NCBI RefSeq assembly: GCF_031454185.1
Contig: NZ_JAVDQI010000001.1
Location: 248,001-312,000, forward strand
Direction of reading: 5' to 3'
DNA from: Methanococcoides alaskense
Lineage (GTDB): Archaea; Halobacteriota; Methanosarcinia; Methanosarcinales; Methanosarcinaceae
DNA length: 64,000 nt
The notes under the pieces are model-generated. The model worked only from the letters and a program-made list of their open reading frames with translations, had not been told where the DNA came from and ran no database searches. Below are positions 8,478-17,340 of the stretch, one piece after another. Positions within the stretch are counted from its first letter, which is position 1, and the number at the start of each line of letters is the position of its first letter. The position numbers and the translations under genes were made by a program.

Positions 8478-9359
8478 TCAAATATCCAAAGGAAGGAGAT
8501 TACAAGAACCAACATTGTAGGTAATGACATCACCGAACTCCTTAAGGGATCCCATCACTTCCTCTCTCGAAGCCTTTCCTGAAATCGCAAAAATAGTGTT
8601 CCCCAGCATTGCCTGTGATGGCATACCACCAATAGCACCCACAGCTTCCATAGCATCCAACAAGCAGTCACTGAAAAGCCCGCATCTTAATGTGAACTGT
8701 TTCGAGAGTTCCATGAAATTCTCCAGCGTAGGCCTTGAAAGCAACGAGCGCAAAGCTTCCCTGCCAGCAGAATTGATCTCACGCATAATAGCACTGTCCT
8801 CAAGAATAGAACCGGTGGAGAGTTCACCCAACACAACACAGATGATCTCGAAAGGAGGAGAGGGGACCCTGTCAAGCTTACCATGCGGAGGACAGCCTGC
8901 AGACAGACGGATGGGAATCCCACCCTGTGACTGACCTTCAACATCACCCATCCCACTTCCATTCGTGACCTCTGCAATATGAGCGGTCTCTAACAACTGA
9001 TTAGAAGTAAGATCCAGAGAGAAGGCTTCGTTCAATGCATAGGCCACGCTCAGCGCACCTGCGGCGGAAGCACCAAAACCACACCCGATCGGAATAGAGG
9101 AGGTACAACTGACCTTGACCGGGAAATCAACTAATTGTTCCACAACAGCCCTCGTGGTCTCTGCTAACACAGGGATACCATCAAGGATGATTTCCGTCCT
9201 ATCCATACTTTCAGAAACTGTGGTCTCAATACCCCCATCAAGAACAAGACCGCAGCCGGTAGAACCGCGCTTTTGAGGCAGAGGGTCATCGTGGATCTCA
9301 AAAAAACCGGTAATATGTCCCGGAGCAAAAGCCCTTCCAACAGGACCCTCAGTGGACAT
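8478..9359 (-). CDS. Pantoate kinase (GHMP family)
   Basis: ATP-dependent kinase making 4-phosphopantoate for archaeal coenzyme A synthesis. The 293 residues carry the pantoate-kinase N-terminus AFAPGHITGFFEI, the GHMP ATP loop SSIPIGCGFGASAAGALSVA, and VTNGSGMGDVEGQSQGG. The last of these distinguishes pantoate kinases from mevalonate and homoserine kinases. The ATG overlaps the end of coaBC by 11 bases, so the two are coupled. Phosphopantothenate synthetase, the next enzyme, is encoded about 1 kb further on. Confidence 0.92.
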   Translation of the reverse strand: MSTEGPVGRAFAPGHITGFFEIHDDPLPQKRGSTGCGLVLDGGIETTVSESMDRTEIILDGIPVLAETTRAVVEQLVDFPVKVSCTSSIPIGCGFGASAAGALSVAYALNEAFSLDLTSNQLLETAHIAEVTNGSGMGDVEGQSQGGIPIRLSAGCPPHGKLDRVPSPPFEIICVVLGELSTGSILEDSAIMREINSAGREALRSLLSRPTLENFMELSKQFTLRCGLFSDCLLDAMEAVGAIGGMPSQAMLGNTIFAISGKASREEVMGSLKEFGDVITYNVGSCNLLPLDI

Positions 9360-10593
9360 TTAATTCCCTTTTGGTCAACATATCTTCTATATTACCCGCC
9401 AATGCTTCAGCTATCAGTCTTTTGCTCCCACTGACATGAGTGATCTCACCATTCTCAGCAGGTATTATGTAGACATCGTTCTCAATTGTACCCATGCCGC
9501 TGGTACCGACCTCATTGGCCACGACCATGTCCAGATCCGCATCCTTCATCGAATCTTTTGCCCGGGCAATAAGCTCATCTTCAGAAATGTATGCCTCTGC
9601 CTTGAACCCAATTACAGAGATATCTGGATAAGCATCACGCACCTCACGTATAAGTTTACGGGTGCTCCTGAACTTCAATGACAGATCACCACCGGACTTG
9701 ATCTTATCATCCCTGGCATCAATGGTATAATCAGATATCGCTGCCGCACTGATAAGCATATCATAATCGTGCTCAAGTTCCTTTAATGTAGCATCCACCA
9801 TCTGACCGGCATTCTCCACCAGTATCTCGCTGATACCATCAAACTCGAGATTGCCCCTATGGACCACAGTAACATCTGCACCCCTGCGATAGAATTCCAG
9901 TGCGATCTCTCTGCCAGTGACACCTGAAGAACGATTGGTGACAATTCTGATAGGATCAATGGATTCTGCTGTCGCTCCACTCGTAATTAGCACCTTTTTA
10001 CCTGAAAGGACACTATCCCCAAGAACACGCTCCGCAGCAAGCACTATCTGATCATTCGATGCTATCTTTGCCACACCCTCACTGAGATGAGGACCAACAA
10101 ATGAAATATCCCAGCTCTTTAGCTTATCGATGTTTTCCATCACTGCCGGATGTTCATACATGGAATTATGCATAGCAGGTACAACTATTACCGAAATACC
10201 GGAACCTATGGCCGTGGTCGCAAAAGTAGTTACAGGAGTGTCATCCACTCCAACTGCCATCTTACCAATAGTGTTGGCAGTTGCCGGTGCTATCAGTAGA
10301 AGATCGGCACAACCTTCAGCACCACAGAACTTCACATGTTCGACCTCACCGGCAAGGTCAGTGATCACTTCATGTCCTGTTGCATAGTGCAGCGCATCCT
10401 TATGGATTATATGCTGTGCAGCCTCGCTCATCACACCATAGACATCTGCACCATTACGAATGAGTTCACGTGCAAGTTCTATGACCCTTACTGCACCTAT
10501 ACTGCCTGTTACTGCAAGAACTATCGTCTTTCCGGAAAGAGAGGCACTTTTCTGCCCCTTTATCCACATGGTAGGATGGCGTGAGGTATTCAT
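9349..10593 (-). CDS. coaBC: Bifunctional phosphopantothenoylcysteine decarboxylase / phosphopantothenate--cysteine ligase
   Basis: Two-domain coenzyme A enzyme of 414 residues. The N-terminal flavoprotein CoaC domain shows VLAVTGSIGAVRVIELAREL, LIAPATANTIGKMA and the PAMHNSMYEHP substrate loop. The C-terminal CoaB domain shows VLITSGATAESIDPIRIVTN followed by RSSGVTG. The ligase catalyses cysteine addition and the decarboxylase then makes phosphopantetheine. The start may be the ATG at 10593 or the internal ATG nine codons later. It is divergent from the Vms1-like gene. Confidence 0.94.
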   Translation of the reverse strand: MNTSRHPTMWIKGQKSASLSGKTIVLAVTGSIGAVRVIELARELIRNGADVYGVMSEAAQHIIHKDALHYATGHEVITDLAGEVEHVKFCGAEGCADLLLIAPATANTIGKMAVGVDDTPVTTFATTAIGSGISVIVVPAMHNSMYEHPAVMENIDKLKSWDISFVGPHLSEGVAKIASNDQIVLAAERVLGDSVLSGKKVLITSGATAESIDPIRIVTNRSSGVTGREIALEFYRRGADVTVVHRGNLEFDGISEILVENAGQMVDATLKELEHDYDMLISAAAISDYTIDARDDKIKSGGDLSLKFRSTRKLIREVRDAYPDISVIGFKAEAYISEDELIARAKDSMKDADLDMVVANEVGTSGMGTIENDVYIIPAENGEITHVSGSKRLIAEALAGNIEDMLTKRELNVH

Positions 10594-10679
10594 CAGACAG
10601 GATTTGTATTCTAGTAATAAGTACCTTACTGAATGTTTTAAGGATATATGACAGATTTTTTATTTATGGAGAACTTAAC

Positions 10680-11699
10680 TTGAGTCAAATGGATGATAAG
10701 AAAAAAGTGGTGGAGAACCTGAACTCCCTTTTCAGCCGGTATTCAGGAAAAGAGAAGTTGGAGAATGAGATAGAGAAGCTACAGTCACATCTACTTGAGA
10801 TGGAAATCGACAAAAATCGACTTGAAAAGAACGAAACCAACACAAAAAAGGCCATTGCCGCAAAACAGGAAGCTGAACAGAAGCTGAATGAGGCTGATGT
10901 ACGTATAGAGACACTTACTTACGAACTTGAAGAGCTCAGGAACAAAGGAACGAATGAGAACTCATTTACCCTTATTGAAGAGATAACACCATCGTCTTTC
11001 GAACCTTACATCGAAAGGTTAGCATCCATAACTTCCGGCAACGATCCGTTCATCACTGCATACATGACATATGAACAGGTACAGGCCAACGTGATACAGG
11101 GAAAACTCACAAAATATCTCGACCAGGATACATTGCAGTTGCTCAAAAAGATAAATTCCAATACAGGATATGCACTGTTCTACGACAATATGAAGATGGT
11201 ATGTGAGGTAATAGTACCCCCCATACCTATAACCGAAAGTTTAGTGGAGATCGCCGGCTCGTTCAATGTAGGACCACTTACAAAGCTGTTGGACCGGGAA
11301 ATGACCGTCTGTGTACTTGCAGCCCATGCAGGAGAATCGCTTATAGGAATAACATCAGATAAGACCGTCTTTGATGAGGACATGGTCATAAGAAGCAGTG
11401 TCAAGGCAAAACACACAAAAGGCGGATTTAGCCAGAGACGGTTTGAGAGGCTTCGGGATGAAGATATTGCACACCACGCAGATAAGGTCAGAAGTGCACT
11501 GAAAGATCTGCTTGCAAGTTCTGTGGTAGACATCGATATGATGTTCCTCTGCGGCGATATTGTCCTTGCCGACCACATAGTGGATGAGATGAATATCGAG
11601 ATACCGCTGATGGAAAGGAACATTGATGCAAGGATAGAAAAACATGACACCGACAATATTCTGAGAAGTATTTTTAGTTGCCGTCGTTATAGATTATGA
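10680..11699 (+). CDS. Vms1/Ankzf1-type (eRF1-like) peptidyl-tRNA hydrolase family protein
   Basis: About 339 residues. A coiled-coil N-terminus (residues about 5-95) precedes a domain resembling the eRF1-like Vms1/VLRF1 family. The key sign is HTKGGFSQRRFERLRDE at about residues 245-261, where GGFSQ corresponds to the GGQ-like catalytic loop of Vms1 that releases nascent chains from stalled ribosomes. Start: TTG at 10680 has GGAG eight bases upstream; an ATG follows three codons later. The stop overlaps the next gene in ATGA. It is probably a ribosome-rescue factor. The family assignment is by motif; the activity is inferred. Confidence 0.7.
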   Translation: MSQMDDKKKVVENLNSLFSRYSGKEKLENEIEKLQSHLLEMEIDKNRLEKNETNTKKAIAAKQEAEQKLNEADVRIETLTYELEELRNKGTNENSFTLIEEITPSSFEPYIERLASITSGNDPFITAYMTYEQVQANVIQGKLTKYLDQDTLQLLKKINSNTGYALFYDNMKMVCEVIVPPIPITESLVEIAGSFNVGPLTKLLDREMTVCVLAAHAGESLIGITSDKTVFDEDMVIRSSVKAKHTKGGFSQRRFERLRDEDIAHHADKVRSALKDLLASSVVDIDMMFLCGDIVLADHIVDEMNIEIPLMERNIDARIEKHDTDNILRSIFSCRRYRL

Positions 11700-12484
11700 G
11701 AGATGTTCACATGATAGAGCCGGAAGAACTCGAAGGGATCGTAGGTGCCCTTGGTGCAGCAACTCATGAAGAAGTGATCAATGTTGTGAAAGAGCTTGCC
11801 TATGAAAGGGATGAAGATGAGCCTTTGCATGAAGAAATTGAGATAATGTGTGAAAAGGCTGTTTTAGAACATCTTCTTGAGACCATCTCTTCAGAAGAGC
11901 TAAGTGAAGAATATGACAAATGTGAAGAGGACGTGGAGTTCTATATCCTTGGGCCTAATGCATTTCCTGAGTATCCGTTCGAACTCAGCGAAGTATTAGA
12001 TATACTGAAACTTGACAAGCGCGAAATTGATTCGGAAAAGCTCACACAGAGATATTCCGAAAGGCTAAAAGCAAGACTCATGGAACTCAGGCACAATATA
12101 GACATATATTCGGAGAATGTGGAAAAGGGCAGGGAATTCTATATCCTTGGACCGGATCCATTTCCTGAACATCCATTCGAACTCAGCGAAGTAATAGCCA
12201 TACTGAAACCGGACAGGTGCGAAATTGATTCGAAAAAGCTCACACGAAAGAATTCCGAAAGACTAAAAGCAAGATTCACGAAACTAAAGAACAATATAGA
12301 CAAATGTTCAGAGAATGTGGAAGGTAGTCTGGACATTCCGACACTTGAACGTCAATACAGCGAGCTTCTGAATGTTTACTACGATTATGATTCATGGCTC
12401 GAAGGCGGTATTGCAGATATGGAGAACGACATATTAGCACTTAGCAAACAGATCGATTCCCTTGGTACAGCACAAGATATTTGA
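11696..12484 (+). CDS. Acidic protein of unknown function with an internal tandem duplication
   Basis: A 262-residue soluble, charged and mostly helical protein that I do not recognise. It contains two copies of a 66-residue module, each beginning FYILGPxxFPExPFELSEV and ending in a helical segment with IDxxSENVE. The start overlaps the Vms1-like stop (ATGA); an ATG five codons in is an alternative. Coupling to a ribosome-rescue-type gene and an rRNA methyltransferase suggests a translation-related role, but this is only contextual. Confidence 0.75.
   Translation: MRDVHMIEPEELEGIVGALGAATHEEVINVVKELAYERDEDEPLHEEIEIMCEKAVLEHLLETISSEELSEEYDKCEEDVEFYILGPNAFPEYPFELSEVLDILKLDKREIDSEKLTQRYSERLKARLMELRHNIDIYSENVEKGREFYILGPDPFPEHPFELSEVIAILKPDRCEIDSKKLTRKNSERLKARFTKLKNNIDKCSENVEGSLDIPTLERQYSELLNVYYDYDSWLEGGIADMENDILALSKQIDSLGTAQDI
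11939..12322 (+). repeat. Two-copy tandem direct repeat, 198-bp period
   Basis: The stretch from 11939 recurs from 12137 with clear nucleotide identity, for example ttctatatccttgg, gaactcagcgaagta and gcgaaattgattcg in both. The period is 198 bp (66 codons) and keeps frame, so this is an intragenic duplication. Confidence 0.85.
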
Positions 12485-12514
12485 TGTTTGCATGCGATGA
12501 GAGGTCAGATAGAC

Positions 12515-13315
12515 ATGGCAAGGGATAGAAGAGATACTTATTATTGGAGAGCGAAAGATGAAGGCTACCGCTCAAGGGCAGCCTACAAGCTTTTCCAGAT
12601 CAATGAAAAACATGAAGTGATCAAAGAAGGCGATACTATCGTGGACCTGGGTGCCGCTCCAGGAGGATGGTTGGAAGTCGCCAAGAAGATCTCCGGCGGA
12701 AAGATAGTAGGAGTTGACCTTCGCCGCATAAAGGAGATCGAAGGTGTGGAGACCATCAAAGGAGATATCACATCTGACGAAACGATCAAAAAGATAATAG
12801 AACTGGTAGGTGAAGGAGGCGTTGATGTAGTTATATGTGATGCTGCACCAAACCTTTCAGGCAACTGGAGCCTTGACCATGCACGTTCCATCGACCTTAC
12901 CACATCTGCCCTTGAATGTGCAAAGAAGATCCTTAAACCAAAGGGACATTTTATTGTGAAAGTATTTCAGGGTGATATGTTCAAAGAATACATGGACAAA
13001 GTTCGCGACAGTTTCACGTACACCCGTGCGTTCTCACCAAAAGCCTCAAGGCCAGAGAGTGCAGAGATCTATGTCATCGGTAAGAAATTCCTTACAGCCC
13101 CCTTGAAGATCGATGATAAGTTCGATGTCACCATCAAGAAGATAGGAGCAAAAGGGAACGGTATAGCCTTTGTTGAAGACTTTGTCGTTTTTATGCAGGA
13201 CGAAGTTAAAAAAGGAGAGAACGTCCGTATAAAGATAGTAGACGTTAAACCGGAATTTGCTTTTGCAATTGTCATTGGACGTTATGCGCCTGATGGATCA
13301 AAAAAAGAAGAATGA
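12515..13315 (+). CDS. rlmE: FtsJ/RlmE-type 23S rRNA (uridine-2'-O-)-methyltransferase with C-terminal TRAM domain
   Basis: SAM-dependent 2'-O-methyltransferase of 266 residues. It opens MARDRRDTYYWRAKDEGYRS; the SAM loop is VDLGAAPGGWLEVA. The K-D-K-E catalytic set is visible as RAAYKL, CDAAPNLSG, VKVFQGDMF and RPESAEIYV. Residues about 200-262 form a TRAM RNA-binding domain, a fusion usual in archaea. The ATG at 12515 has GAGGTC eight bases upstream and gives the family N-terminus; a longer frame from 12488 is less likely. Confidence 0.93.
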   Translation: MARDRRDTYYWRAKDEGYRSRAAYKLFQINEKHEVIKEGDTIVDLGAAPGGWLEVAKKISGGKIVGVDLRRIKEIEGVETIKGDITSDETIKKIIELVGEGGVDVVICDAAPNLSGNWSLDHARSIDLTTSALECAKKILKPKGHFIVKVFQGDMFKEYMDKVRDSFTYTRAFSPKASRPESAEIYVIGKKFLTAPLKIDDKFDVTIKKIGAKGNGIAFVEDFVVFMQDEVKKGENVRIKIVDVKPEFAFAIVIGRYAPDGSKKEE

Positions 13316-13333
13316 AGAATAAGGTGATATCCT

Positions 13334-13624
13334 TCAGCGATCCTGAAGGGTTTCCACTTCTTCCACAAGGAGCGAGCCGGCAGCGACCTCATCTATGCTG
13401 TGAATGACCGCTCCAAGTTTTTCGATCTCCTTTTTTACCACTTCATATTCAATATTATCACCTTCGATGGTGATCTTGATGTTCTCTGTCCTCTGGTCAA
13501 CCTCATACAGACCTATATTCACACCCGTAACACCATCAACAACACTCAACTTTCCAGCCAGTTCGATAGTAGAGGGATGATGGGGTTTTAATACATCCAG
13601 AACCAATCTTCGAATTCTTGTCAA
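13334..13624 (-). CDS. DUF211 family protein
   Basis: A 96-residue ferredoxin-fold protein of the archaeal DUF211 family (structures are known, function is not). Typical motifs are IRRLVLDVLKPHHPSTIELA, VTGVNIGLYEVDQRTENIKI, and EELxSLLxEE-like ends, here AAGSLLVEEVETL. I choose the TTG at 13624 because it gives the usual N-terminus; the frame is open to 13642. It converges with the FtsJ gene. Confidence 0.85.
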   Translation of the reverse strand: MTRIRRLVLDVLKPHHPSTIELAGKLSVVDGVTGVNIGLYEVDQRTENIKITIEGDNIEYEVVKKEIEKLGAVIHSIDEVAAGSLLVEEVETLQDR

Positions 13625-13677
13625 TTTGTTCAGCCTTCCCAAAAACTTCTGGTCAATTCGGAGAGTAATAGAAATAT

Positions 13678-13689
13678 AGATAATTATCT
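13678..13689. promoter_or_regulatory. 12-bp palindrome between divergent genes
   Basis: AGATAATTATCT is a perfect palindrome between the DUF211 start and the PHP-gene TATA box. It could be an operator, but AT-rich palindromes also arise by chance. Confidence 0.25.
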
Positions 13690-13722
13690 GATAATTAACA
13701 ATTTAAGTTTTGTCAGCAAACC

Positions 13723-13730
13723 TTATATAA
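13723..13730 (+). promoter_or_regulatory. TATA box of the PHP gene
   Basis: TTATATAA about 105 bases before the ATG at 13834; a start near 13755 would leave a leader of about 80 bases. Confidence 0.5.
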
Positions 13731-13833
13731 ACATTGATAAGAATACTGTTCGTACACAAACGATTCATATGAACAGGACATTAAAAACAAAAATTAATTC
13801 ATAATTCATACAATAAAAATCCCAGGTGAGTAC

Positions 13834-14472
13834 ATGATCGACCTACACACACACACCATTTTCAGTGATGGAGAACTTATTCCAAGTGAACTTGTACGAA
13901 GAGCTGTTACTTTTGGATACAGAGGCATCGGGATTACAGACCATGCTGATCTTACCAACGTGGAACACATACTCTCATGCATCAAGAAAGCAAAATACAT
14001 GGAAGAGGTCATGGACATCAGAATTATCCCCGGAGTTGAGATAACACACGTACACCCTGATAAGATAGCGTCTCTTGCAAAGATGGCAAGGGAACTTGGA
14101 GCAGAGATAGTTGTCGTTCACGGAGAAAGCCCGGTGGAACCTGTTGCACCTGGTACGAACGCTGCAGCAATTGCCTGTGAGGATGTTGATATTCTTGCAC
14201 ACCCCGGTTTTATCACCGAGGAAGAAGCACAGATGGCTGCCGACAATGGGACCTGCCTTGAGATAACCGCAAGGAACGGTCACAACAGAACGAACGGACA
14301 CGTTGCAAGGCTCGGAACAGAAGTTGGTGCGACCATGGTGGTCAATACGGACACCCACAGTCCGGAAGATCTCATCACAAAAGAGACTGCACTCAAGATC
14401 GCCATGGGTGCAGGACTAACTGAGTCACAGGCAAAGAAAGTGCTTGAGAACTCTGTGCGCTTTATCGAGTAA
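13834..14472 (+). CDS. PHP-domain phosphoesterase (histidinol-phosphatase-like)
   Basis: A 212-residue metal-dependent phosphoesterase. The PHP metal ligands appear as the N-terminal IDLHTHTIFSDGE, GITDHAD, IIPGVEITH, VVHGES, ILAHPGF, LEITARNGHN and NTDTHSPED. The whole protein is a single PHP domain, shorter than HisK-type histidinol phosphatases, so the substrate is uncertain. SD-like AGGTGAG precedes the ATG. It is transcribed alone from a TATA box at 13723. Confidence 0.85.
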   Translation: MIDLHTHTIFSDGELIPSELVRRAVTFGYRGIGITDHADLTNVEHILSCIKKAKYMEEVMDIRIIPGVEITHVHPDKIASLAKMARELGAEIVVVHGESPVEPVAPGTNAAAIACEDVDILAHPGFITEEEAQMAADNGTCLEITARNGHNRTNGHVARLGTEVGATMVVNTDTHSPEDLITKETALKIAMGAGLTESQAKKVLENSVRFIE

Positions 14473-14480
14473 AACGGTTA

Positions 14481-15074
14481 TTAAAAGTGGGTGAGGGTGT
14501 ATTTGCCCTCACCTTCTACGAACACAAGTTCGAATACGAATTCCCCTGAGATCGGCCCTTCGAGCACGACACCCTTGTCATGACCTGAAGCAGAGCCGTC
14601 ATCATCAATGACCCAAACGCCTCCGTCATTGGAGATCCCTTTCCTGAACTCTATAGCGTCACCATCGATATGAACACGTGTTTTGAAACCTTCGGAATAG
14701 CTACAAAGAATGGTGTTCTTTTCCAATGCCCATGCCGTATTGGTAAGATTACCATCCATATCCGGATCAGGATCGACACCGAATGAGACATATTCCACAT
14801 GTTCCGGCAATGAAAGATCAAGGACACCCATAATGCCTGCAACATCATTACTTGAGATATCCCTGGCATAACCATTCTGAATAGATGAAATAACGAGTCC
14901 AACATCCTCGAGTTGTTTGTCCACATGAGCATCATCGATCACAGGAAAAATGTTGTTCCACGAAAATGCGGTCATCAGTATTATCATGCCTGCAATTGAA
15001 AGATAGAACACCATCTTCAACGGTATAGTGTCAACACCCCGAGTATCAGCTAAGAAGCGTTGAAGGGAGTTCAT
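14481..15074 (-). CDS. Pilin-like membrane-anchored protein of unknown function
   Basis: About 197 residues: a short charged leader (LADTRGVDTIPLKM), one hydrophobic segment at about 22-42, and a beta-rich acidic outer domain. The layout resembles archaeal prepilin-like proteins with the hydrophobic helix right after the processing site. It is similar in plan to the pilin-like genes at 57-61 kb, but I see no direct sequence match. The ATG at 15074 has GGTGG upstream and is preferred over the ATG at 15083. It lies after rdgB on the same strand. Confidence 0.6.
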   Translation of the reverse strand: MNSLQRFLADTRGVDTIPLKMVFYLSIAGMIILMTAFSWNNIFPVIDDAHVDKQLEDVGLVISSIQNGYARDISSNDVAGIMGVLDLSLPEHVEYVSFGVDPDPDMDGNLTNTAWALEKNTILCSYSEGFKTRVHIDGDAIEFRKGISNDGGVWVIDDDGSASGHDKGVVLEGPISGEFVFELVFVEGEGKYTLTHF

Positions 15075-15106
15075 ATCATCCACCTATAAATTGCAGTATC
15101 ATGGGT

Positions 15107-15652
15107 TCAGTCAAGCCAGGCGAAGAACTTGTCCAATGCCCTTTTGCGATGAGACATCTTATTTTTTTCCTCGGTACCAAGCTCGCCGAACGTCTGACCT
15201 TTATAATCGAAGATAGGGTCGTAACCAAAGCCACCACTTCCACGCTCTTCGTAGGCGATCTCACCTTCGACGGTACCGGTAAAGGTCACAGGTTCCCCCC
15301 CGGGTTCGCAATAGCCGATGACCGACTTAAAAACAGCACCCCGTTCAGTCTCATCTTCCATGAGCTTTAAGACCCTCTGATTACCAAGATTTTCTTCCAC
15401 GAATGCGGAATAAGGACCCGGAAAACCATTCAGTGCATTGATGAAAAGACCCGAGTCATCCACCATTACAGGATGTTTTAACTTTTCAGCACAGTATTTT
15501 GCACCATATGCAGCTATAGGTTCAAGTTCGTCTTCCTGAAGTTCAGGATAGCCACCCTTATTCTGAATAAGTTCAATGTCCTTGGCTGCAAGTATCTCTT
15601 TTGCCTCACTGAACTTACCTTTATTTCCTGTCACAAATACCATTTCACGCAT
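15107..15652 (-). CDS. rdgB: XTP/dITP diphosphatase (RdgB/HAM1 family)
   Basis: House-cleaning nucleotide pyrophosphatase that removes XTP, ITP and dITP. The 181 residues begin MREMVFVTGNKGKFSEAKEI and contain VMVDDSGLFINALNGFPGPYSA, GFGYDPIF and KNKMSHRKRALDKF, the standard motifs. SD GAGGGG precedes the ATG at 15652. The start overlaps the end of bud32 by 8 bases, placing it in the kae1-bud32-rdgB operon, a common archaeal arrangement. Confidence 0.95.
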   Translation of the reverse strand: MREMVFVTGNKGKFSEAKEILAAKDIELIQNKGGYPELQEDELEPIAAYGAKYCAEKLKHPVMVDDSGLFINALNGFPGPYSAFVEENLGNQRVLKLMEDETERGAVFKSVIGYCEPGGEPVTFTGTVEGEIAYEERGSGGFGYDPIFDYKGQTFGELGTEEKNKMSHRKRALDKFFAWLD

Positions 15653-16220
15653 AACGACCCCTCTTTTCAATCTCTTTAACTCTATCCAGCACTTCATCCG
15701 CCATATCAAGGGTTATCCTGTAACCACGGCTGAAGGCCTTAATCAATTCCTCATGATCCGAATGTGTGCTCTCAAGTGTCTGGAACAGAACATGGATATC
15801 AACACCCCTCGATTCGACCGATCCATCCACATATGCGAGCCCGAAATCGATAAGGTAGATACGATCACCACTGTAAAGCATATTGGAAGTTGTCAGATCC
15901 CCATGGATGATACCACCACTGTGAAGCCTTCCGATAAGCTTGCCCATAAGCTTACACATCGTTTCATCAATAACATATTTTACAGGTTTGCCATCGATAT
16001 ATTCCATTTCGATGGTAAAATCATAAATATCATGTATTATCGGAGTAGGTACTCCACAACGCCTTGCATCTGACATCAATCGAGCTTCTGCACGCGTCCT
16101 TTCCTTGCGTATCCTCTCGTCGAGTTCCGCAACCCTGTATCTTTTGGGGATACGGTCCTTGATGATATAACCGTCTTTAAGGGAAACCACAGCTTCAGCT
16201 CCGCTTTGAAGATACATCAC
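15645..16220 (-). CDS. bud32: KEOPS complex kinase/ATPase Bud32
   Basis: Small RIO-like kinase of 191 residues, part of KEOPS, which makes N6-threonylcarbamoyladenosine on ANN-reading tRNAs. It shows KDRIPKRYR, LDERIRKERTRAEARL, the catalytic loop IIHGDLTTSNML and the metal motif LIDFGLAYVD. Many euryarchaea carry it fused to Kae1. Here the two are separate genes joined by a 4-base ATGA overlap. Confidence 0.95.
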   Translation of the reverse strand: MMYLQSGAEAVVSLKDGYIIKDRIPKRYRVAELDERIRKERTRAEARLMSDARRCGVPTPIIHDIYDFTIEMEYIDGKPVKYVIDETMCKLMGKLIGRLHSGGIIHGDLTTSNMLYSGDRIYLIDFGLAYVDGSVESRGVDIHVLFQTLESTHSDHEELIKAFSRGYRITLDMADEVLDRVKEIEKRGRYA

Positions 16221-17224
16221 AGAACCTCCTGTTCATCAGTTATCCAGGTCACATCGACAGTATCCGGCCTGAAGCTCGGGTCCACATGAGAACTTTCGAT
16301 CGGTAAAGTGGTCCCTGAATTGAACATCAACAGACCTGTATAAGCTATCATGGCACCATTGTCACCCATGAAACGTTTTTCAGGCACGTAGAAGCTCGCA
16401 CCCCTGTCCTCACACATGAGATCAAGCATCTCACGAAGCCGCATGTTCGCACCCACACCCCCTGCAAGAAGCACTTCGCTCTTACCAGTATGGGCCAGTG
16501 CACGCTCGGTCACCTCCACAAGCATTGCAAAAGCATTCTCCTGGAAAGAATAACAGACATCTTCAAGAGAATTATCCTTCAAAGCATCCGTTGCAGCCGT
16601 GGATAGCCCTGAAAATGAGAAATCCATACCCTTTACAACATATGGCATTTTCACATAATTAGTAGCTTTCCTGGCATACTCTTCCACCTTGGGACCACCC
16701 GGATGGGTCAGCCCTGCGCCCCTTGCAAATTTATCGAGGGCATTCCCTATGCCGATATCAAGGGTTTCCCCGAATATCCTATACTTGCCAGCCCTGTGGG
16801 CAAGCACCTGCGAATTCCCGCCACTGACATACAGCACCACAGGGTTAACTGCCGGTGTTTTCCAGCGTCCGATCTCAACATGCCCTATACAGTGGTTCAC
16901 ACCCACAAGCGGAATATCCAGCGACAATGCCAGCGCCCTTGCAGATGTCGCAACTGTCCTCAGACATGCCCCCAAACCCGGCCCCTGTGAGAATGCAATA
17001 GCATCTATATTTTCAGGAGAATGACCTTTATCCCTATATTCCTTCAGTAATCTTTCAATGACATTCGATGCATGCAAAGCATGATGCTGTGCAGCTTCCC
17101 TTGGATGAATACCTCCGGTCTTTGGGCGATATGTCTCAGTCACCTCTGCTATAACATCATCTTCGTCAACAATTGCTGCGCTTAAATTCCAGGCTGTGCC
17201 TTCTATACCGAGAACAGTTGTCAA
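16217..17224 (-). CDS. kae1: KEOPS complex tRNA N6-threonylcarbamoyltransferase Kae1
   Basis: Catalytic subunit (TsaD/Qri7 family) of the tRNA t6A synthase. The 335 residues contain GIEGTAWNLSAAIVD, GGIHPREAAQHHALHAS (metal histidines), SQGPGLGACLRTV, GVNHCIGHVEIGR, LYVSGGNSQ and LAGGVGANMRLREM. Everything expected for a functional enzyme is present. It is the first gene of the leftward kae1-bud32-rdgB operon. Confidence 0.96.
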   Translation of the reverse strand: MTTVLGIEGTAWNLSAAIVDEDDVIAEVTETYRPKTGGIHPREAAQHHALHASNVIERLLKEYRDKGHSPENIDAIAFSQGPGLGACLRTVATSARALALSLDIPLVGVNHCIGHVEIGRWKTPAVNPVVLYVSGGNSQVLAHRAGKYRIFGETLDIGIGNALDKFARGAGLTHPGGPKVEEYARKATNYVKMPYVVKGMDFSFSGLSTAATDALKDNSLEDVCYSFQENAFAMLVEVTERALAHTGKSEVLLAGGVGANMRLREMLDLMCEDRGASFYVPEKRFMGDNGAMIAYTGLLMFNSGTTLPIESSHVDPSFRPDTVDVTWITDEQEVL

Positions 17225-17340
17225 TAAATTAGTCTCCTTTTGGGAATAATGGTTTTTGTGTGTATTAGATTTAATGGATTACATATAACTTGTCATTCCA
17301 TTGAGAAACGTTTTAGTACTTAGCAAACTAATCCACACCC

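Noticed and set aside
11180..11656. Long minus-strand frame opposite the Vms1-like gene
   Set aside because: Serine-rich antisense shadow without start signals; the plus-strand frame has the conserved domain.
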